Below, piece by piece: positions 30,183-38,197 of a stretch of DNA of 64,000 nt. A program made the position numbers and the translations under genes. Under the pieces are notes generated by a model, which was not told where the DNA came from, ran no database searches, and was given only the letters and a program-made list of their open reading frames with translations. Within the stretch, counting starts at the first letter, position 1; each line of letters starts with the position of its first letter. Origin of the DNA: Kribbella pratensis (GTDB lineage: Bacteria > Actinomycetota > Actinomycetes > Propionibacteriales > Kribbellaceae). The stretch is taken from contig NZ_SODU01000003.1 of assembly GCF_004366075.1 (NCBI RefSeq), forward strand, positions 1,116,001 to 1,180,000, read 5' to 3'.

Positions 30183-31255
30183 ACCTTGTCGCGCAAGGCA
30201 TTCGCCTCCGCGTCGGTGAGCGTGCGGTCCACCGGCCGCAGGACCAGCCTGACCAGGAGGTTCCGTTGACCGGGAGTCATCTGGAGACGCTCACGGGCCT
30301 TCGTCGGCAAGTCGTCGTACGACGTTTCGCCCAGCACCTCCAGCGACTCCGCGGCATCGGCGTCCGGGCCGAGCGCGGCACGCACCTTGTCACCGAGAAC
30401 CTCCGCCGACACGTCCGCCGACTCGTCGACAACGACGGACAGGTCACGACGGACCGGCGGCATCGACGAGACCGCCTTGTACGGCGCGAGATCCAGCATC
30501 TGACCCGCCACCCGCGGATCCGTCGAGCGGAGCAGGCGGATGTCACGGATCCCCTTGCGGAGCATCATCAGCCGATCCAGGCCGGGGCCCATCGCGAGAC
30601 CGGTCCAGCTGTCGTCGAGGCCGGCCATGCGAAGCACGTGCGGCGCTGCGACCCCGCATTCACCGATCTCGATCCACTGATCGTCCAGCAGAACATCGAT
30701 CTGCCGGCCGTGGATCGTGTACGGGTGGACGGCCGGCACGGTGCGATAGGTCTGGCCGGGCAGGACGGTGTCGACCAGACGGGCGATCATGTCCTCCAGC
30801 TCCGGTTCGCCGAGCGTCACGTTGCGGCTGACCCGCCACAGATCGAGCTGATGCGGCGTACCGGTGTGCTGCCAGTCGACCGAGTCCCGGCGGTAACAGA
30901 TGCCCGCGCAGATCATCAGCACATCGGACGACTCCGAACCGGCGAGCTCACGGAGCGCGGGCGGAATCATCGCCGACGTGTGACTTCGCAGCACCTCGGT
31001 CTCGGACACGTAGCGCGTGTAGCGCGCCTCCCGGGTCACCGCGTCGGCGGCGTACCCGAGGTTGTCGTAATTGTCGGCCATCGGTACGACGGGATGGTCG
31101 CGACGGGTCCAGATCTCGGTGTACGGCCAGGCGGCGCCGAGCGCCGTACGGATCGAATCCACGACGAGCTGGACGGCGTGCGGGCCCTGGGCCGGGTCGG
31201 TGAGATCGCGCAGCGCGAGGGCAGAGTGCAGTTCTTCAACAGTGAGGACAGGCAT
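30137..31255 (-). CDS. Single-chain phenylalanyl-tRNA synthetase-like protein
   Basis: 372 aa from ATG 31253-31255 with GGAGAG six nt before. It combines a class II synthetase core with a C-terminal FDX-ACB anticodon-binding domain in one chain, the architecture of mitochondrial PheRS and unlike the bacterial (alpha-beta)2 PheS/PheT. Core motifs: LRSHTSAMIPPALR (89-102), motif 2 CAGICYRRDSVDWQHTGTPH (117-136 region), motif 3 MGPGLDRL (222-229). FDX-ACB domain from about 265 (PPVRRDLSVVVDES) to the end. It should activate phenylalanine or a related amino acid; whether it charges tRNA or makes something else is open. A poly-Cys upstream ORF precedes it. Confidence 0.8.
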   Translation of the reverse strand: MPVLTVEELHSALALRDLTDPAQGPHAVQLVVDSIRTALGAAWPYTEIWTRRDHPVVPMADNYDNLGYAADAVTREARYTRYVSETEVLRSHTSAMIPPALRELAGSESSDVLMICAGICYRRDSVDWQHTGTPHQLDLWRVSRNVTLGEPELEDMIARLVDTVLPGQTYRTVPAVHPYTIHGRQIDVLLDDQWIEIGECGVAAPHVLRMAGLDDSWTGLAMGPGLDRLMMLRKGIRDIRLLRSTDPRVAGQMLDLAPYKAVSSMPPVRRDLSVVVDESADVSAEVLGDKVRAALGPDADAAESLEVLGETSYDDLPTKARERLQMTPGQRNLLVRLVLRPVDRTLTDAEANALRDKVYRALHEGPVLELIG

Positions 31256-31314
31256 GAGTTTCTCTCCAGGATGACGGTCTCGACGGGGGTCCACCCCGGT
31301 CGGCCGCGGTCACC

Positions 31315-31398
31315 TCAGGAGAGAGCGCAGCAGCAGCTCACCCCGTCGGCACCGTCGTGCCGGCCGGGGCGCAGAAATCGCTGCCCGTACTGCGTCAT
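31315..31398 (-). CDS. Possible 27-aa leader peptide with three consecutive cysteines
   Basis: ATG 31396-31398 to TGA 31315-31317 encodes a short peptide beginning MTQYGQRFLRPGRHDG and ending VSCCCALS, 59 nt before the PheRS-like start. Triplet Cys codons (TGC TGC TGC) near the end of an upstream ORF are the hallmark of cysteine-responsive attenuators described in mycobacteria. There is no strong ribosome-binding site. The downstream gene has no evident link to cysteine, so the regulatory meaning is inference. Confidence 0.45.
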   Translation of the reverse strand: MTQYGQRFLRPGRHDGADGVSCCCALS

Positions 31399-31472
31399 GT
31401 CGTCCACTGTACCGTCCGGCCACCACCCTGCGCCGCGAAATTCGGTCCGCTGCGGAACCACCGGGTGCGACG

Positions 31473-32513
31473 ATGGGCCGCATGCGATGGATCGACACCC
31501 TGGAAGACGCGGCCGCCGAGAAGCTGCCGGAGGCCGTGCATCGCTACTTCCGGCAGGGCTCGGCCGGTGGGGTCAGCGTCGCCGAGGCGACCTCGGCGTG
31601 GTCGGCGTACCGGTTCCGTCCGCACGTGCTGAACGACGTGTCCACCGTCGACCTGAGTACGACGGTGCTCGGCACCCCCGTCGACGCGCCCATCCTGGTC
31701 GCCCCGTCGACGATGCAGCGGATGGCCGACCCGGATGGCGAGCTCGCGATGGCGCGCGGCGTCGGGGCGGCGAAGTCGGTCGTCGGTGTCTCCAGCAACG
31801 CCGGTACGTCGTTCGCCGACCTCGGGGCGACCGGCGTTCCGTGGTGGCTGCAGATCTACATCGTGCGGAACCGCGAGATCACCGTCCAAATGCTCGACGC
31901 CGCCGTCGAGGCCGGGGCGCGGGCGGTCGTGCTGACCGTCGACACACCCGTGGTCGGCCGGAAGGAAGACGATGGCGAGACGGTCTGGGACGTGGCGCAA
32001 CCCGGACAGTTCCTGGCCAACCTGCCCGTCGGCGAGTGGACCGACGACGACCTCGCGAAGGCCGACGACCTGACTCCCGACGTGATCGGCTGGCTCGCCG
32101 AACGCAGCGGCCTGCCCGTGGTGGTGAAGGGCGTCCTCCGCGGCGACGACGCCAAGCGCTGCGCGGACGCGGGCGCCGCCGGCATCATCGTCTCGAACCA
32201 CGGCGGCCGTCAGCTCGACGGCTCGATCGCTACGGCGCAGGCGCTGCCCGAGGTTGCCGAAGCCGTCGCGGGAAGCAACCTCGAGGTGTACGTCGACGGC
32301 GGCATCCGCCGTGGCGAGCATGTCCTCGCGGCCCTGGCCCTCGGCGCCAGGGCTGTGTTCGTCGGCCGTCCCGCGCTGTGGGCCCTGACCGTCGGCTCGT
32401 CCGACGGCGTCACCCGGCTGCTGACCGACCTCGGCACCGAACTCGACCACACCCTGCGGCTGGTCGGCGTCTCCACGCCGTCGTCGCTGACACCGGACCT
32501 CGTCGCGCACTGA
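31473..32513 (+). CDS. FMN-dependent alpha-hydroxy-acid oxidase/dehydrogenase
   Basis: 346-aa TIM-barrel flavoenzyme of the glycolate/lactate oxidase family. Seen: N-terminal EAVHRYFRQGSAGG, FMN-site APSTMQRMADPDGE, the active-site SNHGGRQLDG with catalytic His and Arg, and the phosphate-binding VDGGIRRGEH and GRPALWAL. It oxidises an L-2-hydroxy acid (lactate, glycolate, mandelate-type) to the 2-keto acid. ATG 31482 (MRWIDTLEDA) is an equally good start. The formyltransferase gene follows by 20 nt and may be co-transcribed. Confidence 0.9.
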   Translation: MGRMRWIDTLEDAAAEKLPEAVHRYFRQGSAGGVSVAEATSAWSAYRFRPHVLNDVSTVDLSTTVLGTPVDAPILVAPSTMQRMADPDGELAMARGVGAAKSVVGVSSNAGTSFADLGATGVPWWLQIYIVRNREITVQMLDAAVEAGARAVVLTVDTPVVGRKEDDGETVWDVAQPGQFLANLPVGEWTDDDLAKADDLTPDVIGWLAERSGLPVVVKGVLRGDDAKRCADAGAAGIIVSNHGGRQLDGSIATAQALPEVAEAVAGSNLEVYVDGGIRRGEHVLAALALGARAVFVGRPALWALTVGSSDGVTRLLTDLGTELDHTLRLVGVSTPSSLTPDLVAH

Positions 32514-32533
32514 CCACCTGGGGAAACAGGAGC

Positions 32534-33367
32534 TTGCGGATCGTCGGCCTGAACGCGTTCCTGCCGGGATTCCGGCTCGTGCACGAGTTCGCCGAACGGA
32601 ACGGACACGAACTGGTGCTGGTCGCGACGCTGCCGGAAACCAGCAGGTACGGCGCCTCCGACCCGATGGTCGCGGGTCTGCCGGACGACCTGAACGTGCT
32701 GATCACCCGCAAACTCCGGACCGTCGCCGCGCCGGTGATCGCCGCGCTCCGGCCGGACGTGATCATCTCGGCCGCGTTCCCCCGCCTGATCCCGGACGAG
32801 ATCCTCGAAATCCCGGCGTACGGCGCTGTCAACTGCCACCCGTCACCGCTGCCGGCCGGACGCGGGCCGACACCGCAGCGGCTGATCTACGAAGGTGACG
32901 AGCGGGTCGGAGCGACCGTGCACCGGACAGCGGCGGAGTTCGACACCGGCGCGATCCTCGCCCAGCGGATCGTGCCACTGCCCGAGGACCTGAACGGCTC
33001 CGGGCTGATGCAGTGCTGGCGGACGCTGCTGAGCGAATGCCTGGACGAGGCGGTTCCCAAACTCGTCGCCGGCGATCCCGGTCAACCGCAGGACCCGGCG
33101 TACGCCTCCGACGCGCCGCTCTTCACCGAGGACGAACGACTCCTCGACCTCACCGAACCGTCCCGCGTGATCCGCCGCAAGGCCGCCGCCCTCAACGTCA
33201 CCGCACCCACCGCCCAGGTCGAACTGGACGGCACCACCCACCTCATCACCCGAACCGACCCGGCCACCCACCACAGCACCGCCGCCCCAGGCACCATCCT
33301 CGAAAAACACCCCAACGGCTGGACCATCCAAACCGCAGACCACCCCCTCCGCCTGACCCACGCCTGA
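32534..33367 (+). CDS. Formyltransferase of the methionyl-tRNA/sugar formyltransferase family
   Basis: 277 aa. The only start codon available before the conserved MRIVGLNAFLPGF-like beginning is TTG 32534; AGGAG is immediately upstream, closer than usual, so initiation is probably weak. Formyl_trans_N core with the catalytic Asn-His pair in NCHPSPLPAGRGPTP and Asp in EFDTGAILAQR; a short C-terminal domain follows. It should transfer a formyl group from N10-formyltetrahydrofolate. It is shorter than housekeeping Fmt (~310 aa), so another amine acceptor (for example an amino sugar or hydroxylamine) is possible. Confidence 0.8.
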   Translation: MRIVGLNAFLPGFRLVHEFAERNGHELVLVATLPETSRYGASDPMVAGLPDDLNVLITRKLRTVAAPVIAALRPDVIISAAFPRLIPDEILEIPAYGAVNCHPSPLPAGRGPTPQRLIYEGDERVGATVHRTAAEFDTGAILAQRIVPLPEDLNGSGLMQCWRTLLSECLDEAVPKLVAGDPGQPQDPAYASDAPLFTEDERLLDLTEPSRVIRRKAAALNVTAPTAQVELDGTTHLITRTDPATHHSTAAPGTILEKHPNGWTIQTADHPLRLTHA

Positions 33368-33750
33368 CCCACGCCTGATCCGACGCACCCCCTCGACCGA
33401 CAGACCGCGGTCACCCCGTGGTCCTCGAGTCGTGGACCACGGCGACCAAACGCACATCCACGGATCAGTCACTAGGAGCGGTTAGCCCCTCGCGTGCAGG
33501 GGTCTCCCCTCGCGTATCAGTAGAGAACCCACAACGCGAGGGGATAACCCGTCGTCAACTCGACGGGCGGTAGCTCACGAGCCGGGGAGTGGGCACAGAC
33601 GCGTGACTGGAGATAGGTGCTGGTGACCGGGGACAGGCAATAGCAGGTGCCGACTCACCATTACCTGTTGCACGACTCCGGATCGGACTCATCACCATCC
33701 GTACGTCGGACAGGACAGCCGAATGACCCGTCTCGGGCGACAGAGACAGC
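33368..33750. other. Non-coding convergent intergenic region
   Basis: Nearly 400 nt between the formyltransferase (plus) and rplA (minus) genes hold no convincing gene; the short frames here lack family features and good start sites. The region carries three copies of CCCCTCGCGT (listed separately) and an irregular purine-rich stretch around 33590-33650. The rplA terminator closes it. Confidence 0.5.
33486..33543. repeat. Three copies of CCCCTCGCGT, two direct and one inverted
   Basis: Copies at 33486-33495 and 33506-33515 are direct repeats exactly 20 bp apart (two helical turns); a perfect inverted copy ACGCGAGGGG lies at 33534-33543. The spacing suggests protein binding sites or a structured RNA rather than coding sequence. 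Confidence 0.7.
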
Positions 33751-33784
33751 AAGCCCCCGGGACCAGTTCAGGTCCCGGGGGCTT
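33751..33784 (-). terminator. Terminator of the secE-nusG-rplK-rplA operon
   Basis: A 14-bp perfect stem, AAGCCCCCGGGACC / GGTCCCGGGGGCTT, with a 6-nt loop, 22 nt after the rplA stop. On the plus strand it is followed by TTTCTGTT, so it may work in both directions. Confidence 0.85.
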
Positions 33785-33806
33785 TCTGTTGATGAGGTGT
33801 AGAGGA

Positions 33807-34529
33807 TCAGGCCTCGACCGCGTCCTCGGTGAGGTTGCGGCTCAGGTTGGGGTCAACCTGGACGCCCGGCCCCATCGTGGTCGAGAAGACCGTCTTCTTG
33901 ATGTAGCGGCCCTTCGAGCTGGCCGGCTTCAACCGGAGGATCTCCTCGAGCGCGGCGCTGTAGTTCTCCACCAGCTGGGCCTCGTCGAACGACGCCTTGC
34001 CGATGATGAAGTGCAGGTTCGCGTGCCGGTCGACCCGGAACTCGATCTTGCCGCCCTTGATGTCGTTCACGGCCTTGACCACGTCCGGGGTCACCGTGCC
34101 GGTCTTCGGGTTCGGCATCAGACCACGCGGGCCGAGAACCCGGCCGAGGCGGCCGACCTTGCCCATCAGGTCAGGGGTGGCGACGACCGCGTCGAAGTCG
34201 AGCCAGCCGTCGGTCACCTTCTTGATCAGGTCGTCGTCGCCCACGAAGTCGGCGCCGGCGGCCTTCGCGGCCTCGGCCTTCTCACCGGTGGCGAAGACGA
34301 GGACCCGTGCCGTCTTGCCGGTACCGTGCGGAAGGTTGACGGTGCCACGCACCATCTGGTCGGCCTTGCGAGGGTCGACCCCGAGACGCATCGCGACGTC
34401 CACGGTGGAGTTGAACTTCTTGCTGCCGGCCGCTTCCTTGGCGAGCTTGATCGCCTCGAGCGGCGTGTACAGGTGATCGAAGTCGATCTTCTCTGCGGCG
34501 GCGCGGTAAGCCTTGCTGCGCTGTGCCAT
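33807..34529 (-). CDS. rplA: 50S ribosomal protein L1
   Basis: 240-aa L1, starting MAQRSKAYRAAAEKIDFDHL at ATG 34527-34529. It builds the L1 stalk near the E site and represses its own operon in many bacteria. Conserved RNA-binding elements are present (NSTVDVAMRLGVDPRKADQ begins one, then GTGKTARVLVFA and LGPRGLMPNPKTGTVT). It follows rplK by 74 nt and is the last gene before a strong terminator; in this genome the adjacent rplJ is ~16 kb away. Confidence 0.98.
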   Translation of the reverse strand: MAQRSKAYRAAAEKIDFDHLYTPLEAIKLAKEAAGSKKFNSTVDVAMRLGVDPRKADQMVRGTVNLPHGTGKTARVLVFATGEKAEAAKAAGADFVGDDDLIKKVTDGWLDFDAVVATPDLMGKVGRLGRVLGPRGLMPNPKTGTVTPDVVKAVNDIKGGKIEFRVDRHANLHFIIGKASFDEAQLVENYSAALEEILRLKPASSKGRYIKKTVFSTTMGPGVQVDPNLSRNLTEDAVEA

Positions 34530-34603
34530 GACTGGTTCCTCTCTGGGGTGTGGTCTCCGGGCGGCGCTTCGCCCTGCCACTACTACGTGTGAAGTGGTAC
34601 TGC

Positions 34604-35035
34604 TCAGCCGTCGACGGTGACGCCCATGGAGCGCGCCGTACCCTCGATGATCTTCATCGCCGCGTCGATGTCGCGGGCGTTCAGATCCGGCATCTTGGTG
34701 GTGGCGATCTCGCGGACCTGGTCCTTGGTGATCTTGCCGACCTTGTCGCGCTGCGGGACGGCCGAGCCCTTCTGCAGACCGGCGGCCTTCTTGATCATCT
34801 CCGGCGCCGGCGGCGTCTTGGTGATGAAGGTGAAGGAACGGTCCTCGTAGATGGTGATCTCGACCGGCACCACGTTGCCACGCATGGATTCCGTCTGGGC
34901 GTTGTACGCCTTGCAGAACTCCATGATGTTGACGCCGTGCGGACCGAGCGCGGTACCGACCGGCGGGGCCGGCGTCGCTGCACCGGCCTGGAGCTGCACC
35001 TTGACCAGGGCAGCGATCTTCTTCTTGGGAGGCAT
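34604..35035 (-). CDS. rplK: 50S ribosomal protein L11
   Basis: 143-aa L11, part of the GTPase-associated centre and the target region of thiopeptides. N-terminal Pro-rich AGAATPAPPVGTALGPHGVN and C-terminal rRNA-binding domain (GKITKDQVREIATTKMPDLN, TARSMGVTVDG) are canonical. It begins 12 nt after the nusG stop and is co-transcribed with nusG and rplA. Confidence 0.98.
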   Translation of the reverse strand: MPPKKKIAALVKVQLQAGAATPAPPVGTALGPHGVNIMEFCKAYNAQTESMRGNVVPVEITIYEDRSFTFITKTPPAPEMIKKAAGLQKGSAVPQRDKVGKITKDQVREIATTKMPDLNARDIDAAMKIIEGTARSMGVTVDG

Positions 35036-35047
35036 TCTGTCGGGTCC

Positions 35048-36229
35048 TTAGACTTTCTGGATCTGGTTGAAGCTGAGTTCCACCGGGGTCTCCCGGCCGA
35101 AGATCTCCACCAGGGCCTTGATCCGCTGGGCCTCGGCATTGATCTCCGTGACTGTGGCGTGCAGGGTCGCGAACGGCCCGTCGACCACCATGACCGAGTC
35201 GCCCACACCGAAGTCGGCGACCTCGACCTTCTTCTTCGCCGCGGTCTTGGCGGGTGCGGCGCCGGCTTCGGCTGCCGCCGCCTCGGCTGCCGCCACGACA
35301 GCCGGAGCGAGCATCTTCTCGACCTCTTCGAGGCTGAGCGGGACCGGCTTCTGGCTGTTCCCGACGAAGCCGGTCACCGACGGCGTGTGCCGCACGGTCG
35401 ACCAGGACTCGTCGGTCAGGTCCATCCGGACCAGCACGTAGCCGGGGAGGACGGTGCGCTTCACCATCCGGCGCTGACCGTTCTTGATCTCGGCGACCTC
35501 TTCGGTCGGCACGATGATCTCGAAGATGTAGTCCTCCATGTTCAGGGAGTTGATCCGGTTCTCTAGGTTGCCCTTGACCCGGTTCTCCATCCCTGAGTAC
35601 GTGTGTACGACGTACCAGTCGCCGATCTGCGAACGCAGCCGGCTGCGCAGCTCCTCAAGCGGGTCGCCCGGCTCTTCAGGCTCCGCCTCCTCGGCCTCCG
35701 CGTCGTCCTCGTCGTCGTCCGTCGCGGCGGCGGCCGCAGCCGGCGCGTCCACGTCGGCGTCGTCGGACTCGTCGTCACCGGACTCGTCGTCACCGCTGGA
35801 GAAGACCACCTCGTCAGCCGCGGCAGGCACCTCGGCGGTGGTCGGCCGAGCGGTCTCGGCGGTCTCGTCGGCCAACTCCTCGGCGGCGTCCTCGACGTCG
35901 TCCTCGGTCACGAACTCGGCGGCCTCGGAATCGTCGGCCGCCGGGACCACTACCACCGGCTCGTCGTCGGACGTGTCGGTGTCCGCCCGCGGCGTCTCCG
36001 CCTCGTCGTCGGCGGAGTACTCGTCGTCGTCCACATCGTCCTCGTCCTCGCCGGCGTCGTCGTCGTCGAGGCCCGCGAACGGGTCGTCGTCGTCATCGTC
36101 GTCAGCGAACAGATCGTCATCGGTGGCGGTCTCGTCGAAGTCGAGATCGAGGTCGGCGTCGGATACGTCGAACTCGTCCTCGTGGTCGAGGACCTCGTCG
36201 TCGCGCTCGGACACGTCGTACTCCGTCAT
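35048..36229 (-). CDS. nusG: Transcription antitermination factor NusG with long acidic N-terminus
   Basis: 393 aa, roughly twice the length of E. coli NusG. Residues 1 to ~190 are almost entirely Asp/Glu/Ala/Ser with long acidic runs; the NGN domain starts near residue 204 (IGDWYVVHTYSGMENRVKGN), and the KOW domain ends the protein (FGVGDSVMVVDGPFATLHAT, PVELSFNQIQKV). A ~30-residue Ala-rich linker (AAAEAAAAEAGAAPAKTAA) separates NGN and KOW. It links RNA polymerase to Rho and ribosomes. Many actinobacterial NusGs carry acidic extensions, but this one is at the long end. Lies in the standard secE-nusG-rplK-rplA order. Confidence 0.97.
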   Translation of the reverse strand: MTEYDVSERDDEVLDHEDEFDVSDADLDLDFDETATDDDLFADDDDDDDPFAGLDDDDAGEDEDDVDDDEYSADDEAETPRADTDTSDDEPVVVVPAADDSEAAEFVTEDDVEDAAEELADETAETARPTTAEVPAAADEVVFSSGDDESGDDESDDADVDAPAAAAAATDDDEDDAEAEEAEPEEPGDPLEELRSRLRSQIGDWYVVHTYSGMENRVKGNLENRINSLNMEDYIFEIIVPTEEVAEIKNGQRRMVKRTVLPGYVLVRMDLTDESWSTVRHTPSVTGFVGNSQKPVPLSLEEVEKMLAPAVVAAAEAAAAEAGAAPAKTAAKKKVEVADFGVGDSVMVVDGPFATLHATVTEINAEAQRIKALVEIFGRETPVELSFNQIQKV

Positions 36230-36305
36230 CTGTGGATCGGGGTCTTGTTCTGCTTCGGGTCGGGTCAGGAGCCCGGGACCTACGGTCGGATCGTGGTGGG
36301 CAGCC

Positions 36306-36548
36306 TCAGCCGAAGATCTTGAACATCGCCCAGCCGAAGGCGAGGTCGAGGACCGAGACGATCGCGATGACGAACACCACGAAGGTCAGAACGACCACGA
36401 AGTAGGTGGAGAGCTGCTTGCGGGTCGGCCAGACGACCTTGCGGAGCTCGGCGACCACCTCGCGGTAGAAGCGCAGCAGGCCGCGGCGCTGCTTCCCTTC
36501 CGCAGGCTTGCCGGCGCCGGACGGTGCCGGGGTGCGCGTCTCCGTCAC
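36306..36548 (-). CDS. secE: Preprotein translocase subunit SecE
   Basis: 80-aa single-span SecE. Cytoplasmic amphipathic helix GLLRFYREVVAELRKVVWPT with the invariant VWP-T-R motif, then the membrane helix (YFVVVLTFVVFVIAIVSVLD). With SecY and SecG it forms the export channel. It follows tRNA-Trp by ~55 nt and precedes nusG. Confidence 0.97.
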   Translation of the reverse strand: MTETRTPAPSGAGKPAEGKQRRGLLRFYREVVAELRKVVWPTRKQLSTYFVVVLTFVVFVIAIVSVLDLAFGWAMFKIFG

Positions 36549-36603
36549 GACCTACCTCTTTCGCTAGCGGCGGCCTGACCGGCCCTGCGCCGGTCAGGAT
36601 TTG

Positions 36604-36676
36604 CAGGGCACGAGGGACTTGAACCCCCAACCTTCGGTTTTGGAGACCGATGCTCTGCCAGTTGAGCTAGTGCCCT
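36604..36676 (-). tRNA. tRNA-Trp (CCA anticodon)
   Basis: 73-nt cloverleaf: acceptor AGGGCAC/GTGCCCT, D arm GCTC...GAGC, anticodon loop CTCCAAA with CCA, T arm GGGGG-TTCAAGT-CCCTC, discriminator G. Placed directly before secE, the usual position in actinobacteria and many other bacteria. CCA is not encoded. Confidence 0.97.
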
Positions 36677-36754
36677 CTGCAATCCATCCGGACGCCGCGT
36701 CGGACCTGATCTCGGGCATGCCGGATCAGGGCCACCAACGCCCGGACCTAGAGA

Positions 36755-36784
36755 AGTGTACGGGGTTCGAGCCACCTGGTCGAA
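36755..36784 (-). promoter_or_regulatory. Candidate promoter of tRNA-Trp-secE-nusG-rplKA
   Basis: TTCGAC (36779-36784), 18-nt spacer, TACACT (36755-36760) on the minus strand, about 75 nt before the tRNA. Best sigma70-like match in the ~290-nt divergent region between tRNA-Trp and the aminotransferase. Confidence 0.4.
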
Positions 36785-36966
36785 CTCAGCCTCTCGGCAA
36801 CAGTTCGGCCTGGCCCTGCCCGCACGACCCCTGGTTGGGCGCCGCACCGCGGACAGAACCATACAGCCTCCAGTAGGTCTGAACGGACGGTGCCCCCGGC
36901 GCGTTCCCCGCCCACCCCGTGAAACCCGGGAGCACCGCCGTACGGCGTGGTGCCAGGATGGGCCGC

Positions 36967-38160
36967 ATGGGTTCCAGGATCTCGGCGCGGATCGGCGCCA
37001 TCAGTGAATCGGCGACGCTGGCGGTCGACGCCAAGGCGAAAGCACTCAAGGCAGCCGGGCGCCCGGTGATCGGGTTCGGCGCCGGCGAGCCGGACTTCCC
37101 GACGCCGGACTACATCGTCGAGGCGGCGGTCGCGGCCGCGCGGGATCCGAGGAATCACCGGTACAGCCCCGCGGGTGGCCTGCCGGAGCTCAAGCAGGCG
37201 ATCGCGGACAAGACCAAGCGGGACTCGGGGTACGAGATCGAGGCCTCCCAGGTCCTGGTCACGAACGGCGGCAAGCACGCGGTCTACAACGCGTTCGCGA
37301 CGCTGCTCGACCCGGGTGACGAGGTGCTGCTGCCGGCGCCCTACTGGACGACGTACCCGGAGACGATCCGGCTGGCCGGCGGTGTACCGGTCGAGGTGCT
37401 CGCCGCCGAGTCGCAGAACTACTGCGTCACCGTCGAGCAGTTGGAGGCGGCCCGGACCTCGAAGACCAAGGCTCTCCTGTTCTGTTCACCGTCGAACCCG
37501 ACCGGTGCGGTCGACAGCCCGGAGGCGATCGAGGCGATCGGTCGCTGGGCGCTCGAGCACGACCTGTGGGTCATCACGGACGAGATCTACGAGCACCTGA
37601 CGTACGGCGACGTACGGGCGACCTCGATCCCGGTCGCCGTACCGGAGCTGGCCGACAAGACCGTCGTACTGAACGGTGTCGCCAAGACGTACGCGATGAC
37701 CGGCTGGCGGGTCGGCTGGATGATCGGGCCGAAAGACGTCATCAAGGCCGCGACGAACCTGCAGTCGCACCAGACCTCGAACGTCTGCAACATCGCCCAG
37801 CGGGCCGCACTCGCCGCGGTGTCCGGCGACCTGAGCGCGGTCGACGAGATGAAGGTCGCGTTCGACCGGCGCCGCCGCACCATGGTCCGGATGCTCAACG
37901 AGATCCCCGGCATCGAGTGCCCCGAGCCGACCGGCGCGTTCTACGCGTACCCGTCGGTCAAGGGCGTGTTCGGCAAACAGATCAACGGACGTACGGCGAC
38001 CACGTCCGCCGAGCTGGCCGATCTGATTCTGGACGAGGTCGAGGTGGCGGTCGTGCCGGGTGAGGCGTTCGGGGCGCCCGGGTACCTGCGGCTGTCGTAC
38101 GCGCTGGGAGACGACGACCTGGCCGAGGGCCTCGGCCGGATTGCCAAATTGCTGAGCTGA
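36967..38160 (+). CDS. Pyridoxal-phosphate aspartate/aromatic aminotransferase (class I)
   Basis: 397-aa fold-type I aminotransferase. Start taken at ATG 36967 (MGSRISARIGAISESATLAV); two other in-frame ATG/GTG lie a little upstream. Seen: GAGEPDFPTPDYI, TNGGKHAVYNAF, SPSNPTGAV, the PLP-phosphate and Asp/Tyr site ITDEIYEHL, and PLP Lys in VLNGVAKTYAMTGWRVGW. Typical of actinobacterial AspC, which sits beside secE in this lineage and converts aspartate plus 2-oxoglutarate to oxaloacetate plus glutamate; prephenate or other amino donors are possible. Confidence 0.92.
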   Translation: MGSRISARIGAISESATLAVDAKAKALKAAGRPVIGFGAGEPDFPTPDYIVEAAVAAARDPRNHRYSPAGGLPELKQAIADKTKRDSGYEIEASQVLVTNGGKHAVYNAFATLLDPGDEVLLPAPYWTTYPETIRLAGGVPVEVLAAESQNYCVTVEQLEAARTSKTKALLFCSPSNPTGAVDSPEAIEAIGRWALEHDLWVITDEIYEHLTYGDVRATSIPVAVPELADKTVVLNGVAKTYAMTGWRVGWMIGPKDVIKAATNLQSHQTSNVCNIAQRAALAAVSGDLSAVDEMKVAFDRRRRTMVRMLNEIPGIECPEPTGAFYAYPSVKGVFGKQINGRTATTSAELADLILDEVEVAVVPGEAFGAPGYLRLSYALGDDDLAEGLGRIAKLLS

Positions 38161-38185
38161 TTTCGCGGGGCGGGTAGGGGATCGG

Positions 38186-38191
38186 TAACCT
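38186..38191 (+). promoter_or_regulatory. -10 box of a leaderless promoter
   Basis: TAACCT lies 6 nt before the ATG of the adenosine-deaminase-like gene, which lacks a Shine-Dalgarno sequence. Confidence 0.5.
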
Positions 38192-38197
38192 TCGGTA

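Noticed and set aside
31256..31400. T-box riboswitch before the PheRS-like gene
   Set aside because: There is GGTGACCGCGG, loosely like the T-box core, but no full AGGGTGGNACCGCG motif, no specifier stem I can draw, and an upstream ORF occupies the leader.
29825..32533. Long plus-strand frame running from 29825 into the formyltransferase
   Set aside because: It is the complement of the PheRS-like gene and an out-of-frame reading of the oxidase gene; real coding begins at TTG 32534 where the formyltransferase fold starts.
33555..33752. 65-residue minus-strand frame in the convergent gap
   Set aside because: Low complexity, no ribosome-binding site, overlaps the rplA terminator; no protein-like pattern.
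36932..36954. Imperfect palindrome GCACC...GGTGC before the aminotransferase
   Set aside because: Includes the GTACGGC-type tetrads that are very common in this genome; asymmetric by 2 nt and without a clear promoter link, so not listed as an operator.
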